In this document: positions 24,001 to 37,230 of the stretch, in pieces
Position numbering within the stretch: the stretch's first letter is position 1
How the letters are laid out: the number at the start of each line of letters is the position of its first letter
Source: Chromera velia
Lineage: Eukaryota > Sar > Chromeraceae
Direction: 5' to 3'
Assembly: GCA_018398765.1 (NCBI GenBank)
Contig: JAHBMJ010001845.1
Span: 8,937 to 72,936 of the forward strand
Length of the DNA stretch: 64,000 nt
Program-made: the position numbers and the translations under genes
Notes under the pieces: generated by a model
Told to the model about the DNA's origin: nothing
The model's input: only the letters and a program-made list of their open reading frames with translations
The model's database searches: none

Positions 24001-27000
24001 GCCCCACAGCTTGCCGGTGGAAGTTGCGACAAGGCGACGAGCACAAGGGGAAAGTTGGTGTCAGGGCACACGACTCGCAGGCCTCAAGTCAGTTTGTTCA
24101 GACTGAGAACACCTGCACGAATGCATGTCTCTTCACCAGAATTGTTAGTATACATGCATGCATATGTATGCACCAACATGAATTCATCAGTGCTTGTGCA
24201 GAGTGTTCTGCCTATGTGTACCTGAAGAGTTTTCTGTCCATGTGTACCAGGAGAAAGATTCAAGTCCAGTGCGTCAGTAGGATCAGGTTTCTTTTCTGTC
24301 AGAACTGAAGGGCGCACGACTTTGGGTGGGGATTATCTTATCAGGGTTAGATTGAAAAAGTCCACGGGCTGACCACTCTTGTGGCTGGAATTTCCTTCAC
24401 GCACACAGACAACAGGATACCTGTGGATATACGTCTAATCATGCGCTCGTAAGTGCGTTGTGCGCATTTCTGTCCGTTGCTTGCGCTCATTTATTTCCTT
24501 GCTGCAGGCTGGAGTCGTTTCTTCCCAGGGGTCTCCTGAACAGCCCCCGGTCTCTTTTGACACCCCTGACGTCTCACAACAATTGAAAGACCTCCTGGTT
24601 CGTGCTGGTATGGACGCCCGGGGTGGTCCTATCGTGATTACCGTGCCAAAAGGGGAGGCGGAGGGTGCTGTTATCCTTCAAAATGCAGCAGGATCCATTC
24701 TTCTCAAAGGAGGGGGGTCACCCCATGTAGCCGCACTGCCTCCTCCCATGCAGGTTCCCCGTTCAAGTCCGCAAAAAGATCCTTTAATGAAGATGTCTCC
24801 TTCGGAATCGTCCCCCCCTCCCTACACACCTGCACGTACTCGCGGCGGCAGGGGTGACACAGAAACCTGCCGAAGCTGTGCACCCCCTCCTGCGATGTCT
24901 TGTGCCAGGTCAAGGCAACCAGGAGACCCCAGTTCTCCCTCACCTGCAGTCTCAGGCAGACACCTAAACACAGAGGCAGCTGCGAGAGGGAGGCTGCCAG
25001 TGGGACTCCAGGGAATGGCTCCCGACTGTCCTCCTCCAGCTTCCCCAAGCCCTGTGGCAGGATGCGCTCCTTATCTGTCGCCAGGGTCTCCTCCCCTTGC
25101 CTCCAAAAGAGGCTGCCTTGAGGTCCGTCCGTGTTACATGATGATAGATTCGTATTTGCTACATGGACGTTTTTTTGGATGTTTTGTAACTCAGGGTCTC
25201 TTCTTAAGTTTTCTTCGTTTCCCAAAAAAGGTGGCCGGAGAGTTTTCTTCTTTGTCTTCAGACTGCTTTTAGAGCAGACTCGCATTCTCAGAAAGAAGAT
25301 ACCAGCATGAAGGCTCATTCGATGTGCATGTTCTTTCTGTGTGCAGCCTCTCCAACATCATGGAAGACTTGTGGATGCAAGCAAAGGGGGTTGCGTGCCT
25401 CTGGTGCAGCCCCTCTCCCCCTCGTCGAAAGATCGACTGAGACTGACGCTGCCTCCCCACCACCCTCTGGCCGGAAATCCCTGTCTGGCTGCATGTGAGC
25501 CTCCCCCATGTGGCGCGGGTGTGTGTGGAGCAGCAGTGGGTGTTGGAGGAGCATGTGGCGCCTCTCCCTGCGGCCCGCTTCGGTGTGGAAGCGCTGCGGA
25601 CATTCATTTTGACCCTCACTTCCCTGTCCCCCTTCCCCTCTCATGGAGAGAGGCTGAGGAGGGCAGCTTGTCCTCTTGTTTTAAAAGTCAAAGCTTTCAC
25701 GACCTCCATGCCGGACTCTATAGGTGGGATTGTGGTCCCGGAAAGGCCGTGAAAGATACTGTGAAGAAAAGTCCGATGAAGAAATTGGATGAATTAATGG
25801 CAGTTCTCTATCCAAATGGAAAGAGACGGGAGGACCAGGTCCATACAGACGATGGGAAGTCGATCGTCTCTGCAGATCCGTACAGACTTGTGGATCATCT
25901 CCCTACAGTATCTGCCTCTGTTAGAGAGAGAGGGGTGAGTGAGAGAGAAGGACGGGGGAGAGATTACAAATACCATCGGGAAGAGAAGAAAGATAGAGGT
26001 GAGCGAACGCAGCATCGCCGATCGTCCGCTGATCATCACCGTAGAACATCAGTGGACCACCATAGGTCGAGAGAGAGTGACAGCAGAAGCAGACACAACA
26101 GAGGCGACAGAACAGATCGACGAGGCAGTGGCTCTGAGGCTGCTGCCTCTCGTCACCATCGTCGGTCGTCTACAAGTCACGCACATCAATCTGCCTCCCC
26201 ATCCCCTGCTCCTTCCGATCGAGAAAGGAGGGGTTCCGTTCGACCGTCGTCCGGGGGGGGAGAAAGGAGAGGCTCTGTGCGGCCTTCTTCCGGCGGAGGG
26301 GAAAGAAGGGGCTCTGTCCGTCCCTCTTCAGGTGCGGGGGAAAGAAGAGGCTCTGTACGGCCCTCTGCCTCAGAAGGGAGGTCCCGACGTCGTTCCGTTG
26401 CTCCGGGGGGCGCTGAGTCAGATGCTTCTGGGAGTGTTGTGCCGAAAATCAATGTGGTCTCCTCTGAGCCTAGAGTCAGACCTCACAGCATTCCGAATCA
26501 CCTCCGCAGAGGATCCCATGTTCCGGGGGATGTTCCTCCTCCCTCAGGTCGAAGCTCTAATCATGACTCCTCCGTGATTCAACTGAACCAGGCAGTAGAC
26601 AAGGAACACCAGTCGACTGCATATTTCGGTCGACGGTCGTCTACTGCCGCCCCTGCCGAGGAGGGGGGACGAAATCGTCGTTCGTCTCTCTCTGGGGGGG
26701 GGAGACGGGGGTCAGTTAGACCGGACAGCGGGGGGGGTTCTGATCGGAGGGGTTCAGTGAGACCCGATGAATCACGAGAACGAAGAGGGTCTGTCCGACC
26801 GGGAAGTTCGGACAGGAGGGGAAGTGTGCGGCCTGAGGGGGGGGGGCGCCGTTCTTCAACAGCCACCGTTGGAGGTGATGACAAACATAAATTTGGGGGA
26901 GGTCGGAGGTCGTCAGTGAGACCTGGTGACGATTCAGATAGAGAGAAAGAACGAAACCGTCGGGGGTCCGTTCGACCCCCTCCGAGTGCGAGTGGGTATG

Positions 27001-29600
27001 AGGCAGAGGCAAGTCAGAGTGAGAGGAGGGGATCAGTCTGTCCTGATTCTCAGAGAAGGTCCTCTGTGAGACCCGATTCGGGGGGTCGAAGAGGGTCGGT
27101 AATGCCTGATGGGTCAGATAGGGAAAAAAGCCGAGAACGGAGGTCTTCTGTCCGCCCCGAGGGGGGAGACGGGGGGCGTCGCGGGTCTGTGAGACCAGAA
27201 AGTGGGAGACGGGGGTCAACGATGCCCCCAGGCGCCGACAGCGAACGTCGAGGTTCAGTGAGACCTGAGAGCGGAAGAAGGGGCTCGACTATGCCGACAG
27301 CCAGCGGTAGCGAGCGCAGAGGTTCTGTCAGGCCGGAAAGCGGTCGTCGTTCGTCTGTGAGGCCCGAGAGTGGCGGGCGCCGAGGTTCGACAATGCCCGA
27401 GGGGGGGGAACGGAGAGGGTCGGTCCGACCTGAAAGCGGCCGTAGAGGTTCCACTCGGCCTGAGAGTGGGGGGAGACGGGGTTCCACTCTGCCCAGTATT
27501 GTTCCCCAAACTCGTCGGGGGAGTAATGCAAAGGATGCAGGAGGGGGGAGTGACAGAGAGAGACGAGGGTCTAGAAGAGGATCTCAGACTGAGGTTCCGG
27601 TGTTTCAAATCCCTCTCGAACTCCTTCAGGCAGAGCATGTGAAACCGCGAAATTCAGTATCTGGTACACCGAATAACAATCCTTCGGGGGGTGAGAAAGA
27701 GAAAGGCGGAGGAGACTCGAGTATTCTCTTATTGAACGTTGAAGCCACTGAAGCTCACGCGGGTGTGTTTGAGAGCTTGAAGGAGCAACAACAGCATACA
27801 AAGAAGGTACCGATGAGACTGGTGAAAGAGCTGTCCCTCAAGAGACTTCCCTTGCCCCTCACACATCTTTCTCCCTCTTCTGCCCCTCTATGTGACTTAG
27901 CAGAAGTATCCGCAGCTTCCGCCTGCCCCCCCTTCCACCTTCAATCAGCGCCAACTGACCAGTCTGCAGGAGCATCTGTCCGATGCATGGCTTTACCGAG
28001 TGCTCCAAGAGACGCTCTCTGTCCCCCCGTTCACCGGACAATCATACACGAGACGGATCCTCACTGTGTTTCCCCTTCCCCCAGAGTGTCTGTGGGGAAG
28101 GAGAGGGAAGTCCAACGATTAGTGCATGTTCCATCAGACAAGCCGAGGAAGGAGAAGGAGGTACAGAGACTCGTGCATGTGCCTTCAGACGACCCCACAC
28201 GTGCGTCTTCAACCGCCATTTGCCGTACAGGAAGGTCGGCACACCAACCCAATAAAAGTCTTCTGACAAAATGTAAGACAGAAGGTTCACTTCCCATACC
28301 CCGGCGGACCCTCACACGCGCCCCCCCCTCCTGTCCTGTTCCTGGGTTTTCTCCCCGACAACGAAACCGTCCACGAACACTCAACGCCACCTCCCCGGAT
28401 TGCTGTGGGCCCTCGGAGACAGCTGCAGTGACTGAATGCCGTTCTCTCTGTTCCATAGAAGAGGGCCCACAACTTCGTTCGCTTCCCAAACAAAAGACAA
28501 CCCTCTGCCACACCCAGACCATCACACGCTCACCCGAGGGTTGCGCCCCCATCCCTCTCGCCTGTCCGCCTCCCCGCACCGCACAGGACTCCATGCTACC
28601 CTTCACAGACTCAAAATGTGCAAAGTTGGAAGGAGGCGCTCAGTCAATGATGCAGCTCCCGCCTTCAAGAGGGCGTCCCCAACCGGATAGTCAAGGGAAC
28701 GCAGAGAGCAGCCGGCTCAGCTTCTCGAGCCGCGTTCGAGATCAACAGCGGGAAATAACTCAGGGGACATCCAGCACTACACAAACGTCTGTACACCCCA
28801 TCTCACCGGAACGCCACAATCCACGCCCTGACGTGTTCAGACACCCATCACCACCGCTATCGAACCCGCTCAGAAAGGCAGGGGCGAACATCATCGATGC
28901 AGACGGCGTTTGTCGTCTGCCTGGTGCGAGAGCCTGCGACCCTCTGGGTGATGACCCTGAGTGTGCGCACCCCTGTCGTCCATCCAACAACTTGAGCAGA
29001 GACCCCTCACCAAAACTCCAACCACCAATGCCTTTGAGTGTGCAACCAGAGATTCAGGCTATTCTCTCTCACAGCCGTGCACACGGGTCCTTTCAACCAC
29101 CACCGTCTCCTCGTCCCTTCTCCTCCCTCCCCACCGTACCGACGCACGCACCGCCCCGAGGAGACCGGATTGACGTCGCCGTCTGTCCGAAGGGGGGGGC
29201 ACGTATGGGACTGGGAGGGGCGGGCAGGCTTGATGTTGCCATTTTCCCCCCTGGGGGAGCGATGTCGGACGCATCCTCCACTTCAAATGCTAATTCGCGT
29301 CTTTCGTTCTCTTCCAAAAATGTGCAGAACAGCAACAGCACACTCAACATTCCCAACCCAGCAGACGGCCGACTTTATTTCTCTTCCTGTCCTCCACCAG
29401 GTCCCCACTCAGAGGGGGTCGTCGTTTTTGACAAACAGCAACAGATCCTTCCGGCCGAGCTTGCAGAGCTCCAAAGATTCAACCTATTGAAGGAAACCGC
29501 ATTTCATCAGAATGCATTCAGGGTAGAGGAGAACAGCAGAATTCCGACGAAAACTCCATCTGCACTTTGTGGACGTCCATATGGGCGAAATTGTTTGTGA
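21099..29600 (+). CDS. giant disordered protein with RRxS repeat array
   Basis: Five exons: 21099-21680, 22185-22826, 23068-24087, 24508-25122, 25347-29600. All introns are phase 0 (donors GTCAGT, GTAAGT, GTCAGT, GTCCGT; acceptors TGCAG or TTGCAG), giving 2,370 residues. Most is Ser/Pro/Gly/Arg-rich and disordered. Exon 3 carries a long charged Glu/Arg helix (about residues 475-620), probably a single alpha helix or coiled coil, with Gln runs. Exon 4 has a small folded-looking stretch (LKDLLVRAGMDARG, GGPIVITVPKGEAEGAV). Exon 5 contains about 30 units of RRGSVRPESG type between 26210 and 27580, then a duplicated EVQRLVHVPSD, and SRLSFSS-like words near the end. RRxS fits the consensus of PKA/PKG-type basophilic kinases. 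A scaffold or cytoskeletal role is possible but unproven, and no family is recognised. The start is the first ATG of the open frame (GATCGATGAGTGG context); a further upstream exon is possible. Confidence 0.8.
26210..27585 (+). repeat. coding tandem repeats, RRGSVRPESG-like
   Basis: Degenerate 30-42 base units encode RR(G/S)S(V/T)(R/M)P followed by a short Gly/Ser/Glu/Asp linker. Early units have the linker SSGGGE, later ones ESG, and some alternate RRGSVRP with RRGSTMP. I count roughly 30 units. Synonymous sites and linker lengths vary, so the array is old or diversifying rather than freshly amplified. Confidence 0.9.
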
Positions 29601-29667
29601 ATTAGGGAAAAGGGGGTTGTTCTGAAAGCAGTTTTTCTCATTTCATGCAATTCAAAACACTCAATCT

Positions 29668-29707
<40 letters not shown>

Positions 29708-29954
29708 CTCTTTCTTGCTTCGTCTCCCTTACCTGCTTCTGTTTGTTTCTTCCTTCAAATGCGTGCGACGTCTTTCGACCTTTGCGATCTTCAGAGAAGA
29801 AGAGGTGCACAACTTTGATACAGCGATTGGGGGCGTACAGGAAGGCAGAAAGAAAGAAAGAAAGAAAGCAAAGGGGGGGGAGTGAATGGATGAAAAGTGC
29901 GGAAGTCGGAGCACCAGCGCACTTGACATTTCAGCACTGCCGGGAAGAAACTCG

Positions 29955-29995
<41 letters not shown>

Positions 29996-31766
29996 AAGAA
30001 AGAAACAAACAAAGGCCGCAAGTCCGTTTGGCCTCACACTGCGCACACGCTGCGTCCTTCCCTCCGAACCTGTTCTACAAATTAAATCCGATTGTAGAGC
30101 ATTGAAGGAATCGTCAAAGGATCTGTTTGGCTTTCTTGCTTGTAAATACTAAGAAAGGACAGGACAGCCCGGCAAGTGAGATGACAATGTCAGCAGTCAG
30201 GCATTGATTCAATCGCATTTTATAACAGATACGGAACCCTCCTTTTTGGAAAATCCTAGGGAAAATCCGTCTTTTAGACATGAAATGACATGAAGACAGG
30301 ATTGAATGGTCAAAATAGACAAACAAAAAGGAAAGAGGGGCGGGAAGGGAAGACTTGACTGCCATACTTTCCTTCCAACCGACATGCAAATGACACTACT
30401 GCCCCGCTGACTGAGGAGCCGATGACAAAAAACGATCCCAATCCGTTCCCGATAGTCGACGGTCCCTTTTCTTTGGTCAGGTATTAAGAAGGGCTTGAAT
30501 AGGAGAGGCAGAGGTCTGTCTCACATACCTTCCTCTTTCGAACGCGTAGCACTCGAATTCAATTCGGAATTGGGATTCGCAGTTGAATCTTTCCATTTCG
30601 ATCGATGCACGCGCAGGGCAGGTCGGCACCGCTGGCTTCGTCCTATGTAATAATTAAGAAGCCTCTTCATTTGACAGTCCACTGAGTCCACTGCAGTGGC
30701 TTGAAATACATGCAAAGATCTTGTTGCCTAGCTTTGTGCTTATAAAACCACCATCGTAATCAAATGTTATAACAAAATTTATCTTGAAGTGTATGTCTCT
30801 CGTGCAACTTGAAGGTATACATGAAGTATCTCACTTTCAGAAATATAATGTAGCATCCAATAACACGTCATGGTATACCTATATTTACTAACAGACTTAT
30901 TCTAATAATAAGCACTGGTACTTACTGGCCAGCATACTCAAAAAATAAATGATGATTACGATTACTATACTTTAATATTACTAGTTACTATCATACGTAC
31001 ATGAGTAACACGACTGAAAACTTAATTGTGTGAGTCAATAGTGAATGTGCCTAGGAATGTTGTGGTAGTATTGATCATGCAAAATTTATGAATTTTAATT
31101 TGATTTACGCAAGTAATGAAGTTAAATGAACATAACTTCTAGCACAACAGTGCCACAACTTCAACTTATAAGGTCGAAATCCCGTTTAATTCAATACATC
31201 TAAAAAGAAAATTACGTACAGAATCCTAGATAGAATCACTCAAAATTATTGAAAAATATAACTAAATAAACTTCAGTACCTCGGGGGAAACTGCATTTAA
31301 GATCGGTTCCTAGCACGTCCGCCTCACTCTTAACCTTCCATCCATCTATGTAACAAAACAACACCCCTGGCTACATTGCCACACCCTAAGTTCTATTCGA
31401 TCGATCAGTAGTAGACTACTCGTAGTAACCTCTGAATATATACTACTACTTCAGTTTATGATCATAGGTTTTTTAAATTAATATTTAAGAAATCTAAAAA
31501 ATATTATTTTACTAATCATGTTAATTAAGGTTTCATCATTCAAATTCCAATTGTATACCAATGAATAGATCAGTTAGACCAGTGATGCATTGCGGTGGAG
31601 GGTGCTGACTCTTGCTCTAGCTGTTGCTGTATCTGATGCCTCATGCGGAGCTCACAACTCACGGGGGGGCTCTGTTGCTTTGACCGATCTACTGACTGAT
31701 GGACCAGAAGCTACCAGCTTCGACCAAAAGTACCGTGTGACATGCAAGTGAACGCAACAGGATGCT
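29601..31766. other. intergenic, CT and GA microsatellites then AT-rich
   Basis: A CT tract at about 29671-29703 and a GA tract at about 29961-29992 are followed by an AT-rich kilobase (30700-31560) with no frame of interest. The short frames here are shadows of simple sequence. No gene seen. Confidence 0.55.
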
Positions 31767-34562
31767 TCAAAGATCGATGTGCATTGTGCAAGCCGTGTTC
31801 ATGAAGTGCTCAGACGCCTGTCCCTTCTTGGGAAAGGGGGCACAGCAGGTGAAGCAGAAACCCTTCTGGCAGAAGAGACACTTAACAAGGTTGCTGCGAG
31901 CAGCCCTCTCAAGACCCTTCCCAGAGGTTCCACACATCGGGCACTTTTTGTCCAACACTTTTTGAGGCTGTCTCTCTCCGACCTTTGTTTTCGTTTCTTT
32001 CTCATTCGCCTTCGCGACAGCCTTGGTTGCCGCGTGAAGGCGCTCAATGCCTCTCTGTGCACTGCTTCCATCCATTCCCTTGTTTACCTCCATCATCGAT
32101 TTGAGAGACTGCAGGAGCTTGGCTTGAAGCGTCTTGTCTCTCAGGCAAGCCTGGATAGTTTCACAAGTACCCACGTATTTCTCTTCAAAAACAATCGTTT
32201 TGAAATGGCCGTATGGATTACAAGTCAAACGCTTTGCACACAACCAACAGAAATAAGTGCCACACCGACAAGTCATCTTGCTGCATCCTGACGCACGCTC
32301 AACCCCCTGCCTGCATCCAGGGCACTTTTTGATCACGCTCTCTGATGCGATCTGATTGATCATCTTTGCCAAACCGAAAATAAACTCTTCACCCTTCATA
32401 TCTCCCAGTGGCTTTCTCCATCCTCCAGGCTGCGCCTCAATTTTCTTCAAATTTTCAATCTGTTTCGCTTTCTTCTTACTCAATCCGGCAGTGACAACGG
32501 AGTTCTCTTGCGCCGCCTCGCCCTCTTCCCCATCTTCCCCATTTCTATTTTGTTTCGCTTCCCCCCTCCCGAATGAGAGCACTTCTGACGCAGCCTCCTC
32601 ACAGGAGATGTGGCCATGCCAAGTCTCCTTACAATCCCCGCAGAACTGAAAGAGACACACGGGACACCAACAGAAAGGGCGGCCGGAAGCCCCGGCCTCC
32701 TCAGCCTCCTCAGCCAAATTATTTAGGAAATCAAGCGCTGCCTCTCTGTCGTCCGTACTTATTTCCCCTAGCTCTCCCTCCCCTCCTGTCTCCTCCCCTA
32801 TCTGCACCCTCAAAATCTCCCCCCCTTCCTCTTCCTTATCCTGCAAGTCTCCTTCTTGACTGCTTGCCGACGCAGCAGCACCAGCCACGGCTGCTGTTGC
32901 TGCCGCCGAAGAAGAAGAAGATGAGGAGGAGGAGGAAGAGGATGAAGCCGAGGAGGAGGAGGAAGAGGATGACGCCGGACCATCTGCAGCTGCTTCCGCC
33001 TCTGCGGCAGCTGCCGCAGGCTGTGACTGTCTCGCCACAGGTTTATCCACGACGACAGGAGTGTTGATGGGAGGGTCGTTCTTCTGGCATCTAGGACAGT
33101 AGGTGACGTCCCCCATCGTGTCCAGTGCCTGCTGGACAGACAGCTCAGACCACCTCTCCATCTGGTCTCTCAAGAGGACCCTCTCCAACACAGAGGGGTG
33201 CAGAGGCTTTCGGCAGTCGGGAAAGGGACAGCGGATCTGGGTGATCTGCATGGATGGGCATAGTAGGTATAGATGGAAAAATGAGCGGTTCTTTGACCTG
33301 ATCCCAAAAACCTCCCGAGGCACTCACGTGAGGACGATGCAGCATGCAACATCGCAATTGGTTCTCCTAGTTTCTCTTTACCCGTGCGCTATATAGCCAG
33401 GAAAAGGGACAAGGGAGTGCACAACGGAATAAAACCAAAGGTGCAAGAAAACTCGTGGTCAGTGTGAATGCACAGAGAGAAAATCAAACTGCAGAACAAT
33501 GCAATGCAGACTCACTTGTGCCTCCTCAAGAGGAACAAGACAGAGGGGAAGCACGCAGTCTCTACACACGGCGTGACTGCACCCTGGAAGAAAGAGGATC
33601 ATGTTCTTTCCTGCAAGCCCAGATCAGATGTGCATACATACCCCCTGCTGTGCATTCAAGATCATTCTCATCCCAGCAAGTCCAGAGAAAAACAAACAAA
33701 ATGCAGGAAGGGGCTCTTTCTCCTCTCCTCACCCACCAAAATGACTGCTTCAACCTCAAATGTGCACTCTGTTCTTTCTTGAAACCTCCGGTCTTTGCGT
33801 GAACATTCCTATCTGTCATCGAATTCGCCGACTCGAGTAAATGGGAAACTCATCCATACCGGCAGTCTCTGCTTTCTCTGATTAATTTACGTACTGCACA
33901 AGAAATGGAAACTCTCTCGATGAATGAGTCACTCTTCCCGTCATCAGACTGAGTAACTGACCAGGCTCCTCTTCAAAGCAGCAGGGGCAGGTGTGCGTCC
34001 TCTGTCTGAACTTCTCCCTTTTCTTCTCCAGTTCAAAATCCTGAAGGGCGTTCAGAGACCCTGCCGCCCCAGCAGCCCCACTGGGGGGCCCTTCACTGTC
34101 GCTGTTTCCCAGCCGGAAGACCCCCTTCTCGGGGGAGGGGTCCAAAAATGTTAGTAGGTCGTAGGCAAGAAAGTTCAACCAGAGACACACAATAGGACTG
34201 CCATCTTCCTTTTCGGCCTCGTACATGTCTTTCAGCTGTTCCTCTACCCGATGTCTGCTTTCCTGGTTCATCCATGAGCATTCGAATCGCCACACCGGCT
34301 CACACTTCTCTGGATACCCCTCTGGGAGACGGAAGTAGACGGACAAGGGAGGGAGGTGATGCAAAAGAAGAGACGCGCCTCCGTCCACAGCGACTTCCAC
34401 CTGCATGTCTTCGGGTACAGAAACCTGCACTTGCAAGCTGTACTCAATGCCCTCATCTGTCTGTCTGAAGTCAAACGACTCTGGGTACATGCTCTCAATC
34501 GCAGTCAGCTCATTTCCACGAGCACTGACAACACTCGAACAAGAAGTCTCACGGTTCGCCAT
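31767..34562 (-). CDS. RWD-domain RBR E3 ubiquitin ligase (RNF14-like layout)
   Basis: RBR ligases take ubiquitin from an E2 on RING1, pass it to a Cys in RING2, then to substrate. Exons on the minus strand: 34562-33962, 33610-33516, 33366-33328, 33245-31767, all in phase, 737 residues. An N-terminal RWD domain (about residues 15-125: ELTAIESMYP, LPPLSVYFRLPEGYP) precedes RING1, whose Cys/His ligands are split by an intron (CPCC | CSHAVCRDC). The IBR begins IRCPFPDC and YCPRC, and is interrupted by about 120 Ala/Ser/Glu-rich residues before CWCPVCLFQFCGDC. RING2 is CPGC...GCSKMTCRCGTYFCWLC with the predicted catalytic Cys near residue 565. A further Cys-rich module (CPMCG, KCLFCQKGFCFTCC) follows at the C-terminus. 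The 39-base third exon is the weakest call. RWD plus RBR is the arrangement of RNF14; orthology is not shown. It is divergent from eIF2-beta. Confidence 0.9.
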
Positions 34563-35243
34563 CGCGACTTTCTCTCAGAGTTGAAAATGAAACTGGGTCC
34601 TTTCAAATCTGGCTTTGTTGAGCAAGGAGACCCTGAGTTGTTCTCCGACAGGTAGAAAGAGGGAAGCGAAACAATACCGTCTCGGACAGTGCCGCGATGA
34701 ATCCGTCTCTCCGTCTTTCTTTGAATATTTTTCCCTCAACGACTTCCGCCTACACACACAGACTCCACCAAGACGTATACAGGAGCTCTCTAACTGTCAC
34801 AATGCACAAAGAAGAGTCTGTCAAAGAATGTCGGACAGGCTGTCTGACAGTGATTTAATCGAATGTATACATATATATATATATATATATAAAGGTCACT
34901 CATGAGTTAGCTCGGTTCGTGAATTAAGTTGAACGAATTCAAACCGATTAATCGGATCAGTGCAATGATGGAGAGACTGCGCGCGCGCGGCGTTTTGGTG
35001 GAATAATTTGTGCTGGCACTGTCATGCATGCTTCGACCGGTGAATCCACATTCAAGATGAACCCTGCCTTCCAGTACACACTCTCCGTGATGAACGAAAG
35101 TTACGAAACACAGCACCGATAGCCCGACCTCCTTCTCTGTTGTGTGCAGCGGTACTAGGTATTCACCCATGCAATCAACGTCGCGCGTTCGCATTTCTGT
35201 GTGTAGTCAGACTGTCTCTTCTTCTGCTCCCGCTGCAGCCAAA
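34563..35243. promoter_or_regulatory. divergent promoter region, RBR ligase / eIF2-beta
   Basis: About 680 bases between two head-to-head start codons. A TA tract lies at about 34867-34891 and a GCGCGC tract near 34980. A TGCAG at 35236-35240 just before the eIF2-beta ATG may be the acceptor of a 5' UTR intron. Confidence 0.45.
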
Positions 35244-35912
35244 ATGAGCGGAGCTGAGAAGGAAACGGAGGTGCCTCCACGCGAGGTGCCTCCCCTAGAA
35301 GGAGCAGAGACCTTCGACTTTGGTCTCAAGAAGAAAAAGAAGGGCAGAAGGAAGAAGAAGGAAGCGGAGGAGAAGAATGGGGAGGCTGAAATTGACGGTG
35401 CATTCTCAGAATTCAGAAGAGGGCCCATCTATGCATATGAGGAACTTCTACAAAGGGTCCGGCAGAAGATCAAAGACCAAAATGGCGATCTTGCAGGCAA
35501 AAAGAAAATCACCTTGAGACCCCCAAATATCGAGAGACTGGGACCACGTGTTGTGTGGACGAACTTTGCGGAACTGTGCCAGATGATCGACAGAAGTCCG
35601 GAGCCCTTGTTGCACTTTGTGTTAGTGGAATTAGGGACTGAAGGATCCATTGCAGGGTGCCAAGTGATCCTCAGGGGAAGGTACACGGGCAGACAGATCG
35701 AATCCTTGCTTCGTCAATACATTCATGAATATGTGGCGTGCCAGATGTGTCACTCCTCCAGCCCGACACTTGAGAAGGACCAATCTACGAGATTGCAGGT
35801 CATCAAGTGCTCGGACTGTGGCGCCTTCAGAACCGTCGCGGCCATCAAGGCTGGGTACCACGCTCAGACTCGAGCAGACAGAAAGAAGGCGAAGGAGGCA
35901 TCGGGAGGATGA
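35244..35912 (+). CDS. EIF2S2: translation initiation factor eIF2 subunit beta
   Basis: eIF2-beta is part of the eIF2 GTPase complex that delivers initiator Met-tRNA to the 40S ribosome. A single exon encodes 222 residues. It has one Lys/Arg block (KKKKKGRRKKK) where animal proteins have three K-boxes that bind eIF5 and eIF2B-epsilon. The central domain (YEELLQRVR, LRPPNIERLGPRVVWTNF, LLHFVLVELGTEGS, LRGRYTGRQIESLLRQYIHEYV) is followed by a C2-C2 zinc ribbon (CQMC...CSDCGA). The ATG at 35244 is preferred over upstream in-frame codons because the latter encode no conserved sequence and a TGCAG lies just before it. The protein is shorter than animal or yeast eIF2-beta at its N-terminus, but the core is complete. 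It ends in TGA. Confidence 0.96.
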   Translation: MSGAEKETEVPPREVPPLEGAETFDFGLKKKKKGRRKKKEAEEKNGEAEIDGAFSEFRRGPIYAYEELLQRVRQKIKDQNGDLAGKKKITLRPPNIERLGPRVVWTNFAELCQMIDRSPEPLLHFVLVELGTEGSIAGCQVILRGRYTGRQIESLLRQYIHEYVACQMCHSSSPTLEKDQSTRLQVIKCSDCGAFRTVAAIKAGYHAQTRADRKKAKEASGG

Positions 35913-36059
35913 TCGCCGGGAATGGCCCCGACACTGGGAGTCTGCTCGCTACACTTGCGCGTAGCCGTCCAGGGCATGCGTGCATGCATATGGTTAAGTT
36001 TTTGCGTGTGCATTTACGTAAGTGCGTACGTGTGTTTGAGTGTGTGAGGGTGAGTGTGC

Positions 36060-36093
<34 letters not shown>

Positions 36094-36861
36094 CTGTGCA
36101 TGTGTATATGTGTATGTGTCTGGCTGCATGTGTCTGCATGGGTGTATGTGTGCATTCTGACCTGCATTTGCACGGACGTGTGCGTACTTTCTCACAGCAA
36201 AGAAGGCAAAAAAAGAAGAAGGGGAATGCGTGTGTCAAGTGTCAAGCGCTTCACAGCGCTTGATTGGTCTTTTTTTTTCCTTATCCCAAACTTTGCCATT
36301 TTGCCTAGCTATCTTGCGGTGCCCCCCAAAACATTTTGTGAGGAGAAAGTCGATTATAGGGGGAAAAGCGACAATGGATGAGCACATAAGTACGTAAATA
36401 AGTGGGTACGTATTTGTGTCTCCATTTGATCGAGTGATCGGTTAATTCTTTATGTGGGATGTCGATGGAATTGTTGAAAGGAATGTCTGCAGAGTCACGG
36501 AGTCTTCGAGAAAATGACTGAAATCAAGAACCATTGAATGGAACTATGCATGGGACATTTGTGCGACGACAGCCCACGAAAGTCATGCACCGGGAGTTCA
36601 CAAATAAATAGATTGAGATAAGAAAAGAAAGACTTTCCTTTGAGTCGAGTTGGACGCCATCGTGGCCTCACTATACGAGGAGAGTGCATGCGAACCTGTG
36701 TGAGAATATGTGAACAACGCTAGGAACAACGTGCCTGCCTAGTGAGAAGGGAACCAAGCAAGGGAAAAAGAGAATACAGGAAAAGAAAAAGAACAAACGA
36801 AAGAACAATCTAGTCAGTTTACCTGCTTGTCTGTCCATGTTTCTCTCTCTTCCTCCCTTCG

Positions 36862-36899
<38 letters not shown>

Positions 36900-37188
36900 C
36901 CCCCCCCCCCCCNNNNNNNNNNNNNNNNNNNNNNNNNNNNNNNNNNNNNNNNNNNNNNNNNNNNNNNNNNNNNNNNNNNNNNNNNNNNNNNNNNNNNNNN
37001 NNNNNNNNNNNNNNNNNNNNNNNNNNNNNNNNNNNNNNNNNNCCCCCCCTCCCTCCCTCACTCCCTACGGTGTGTGTGTGTGTGTGTGTGTGTGTCTGTA
37101 TATGCGCAGCGGGAAGGCCCTAGGGCGTAGCTTACCAATCAATCAAATTCAATCAATCAACAAAAAAAATTATGTATTACTAGTTAAG

Positions 37189-37230
<42 letters not shown>

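Noticed and set aside
26186-27487. Minus-strand Pro/Leu/Arg-rich frames opposite the RRxS array
   Set aside because: Periodic antisense shadows of the coding repeat; the plus strand has the intron-supported gene.
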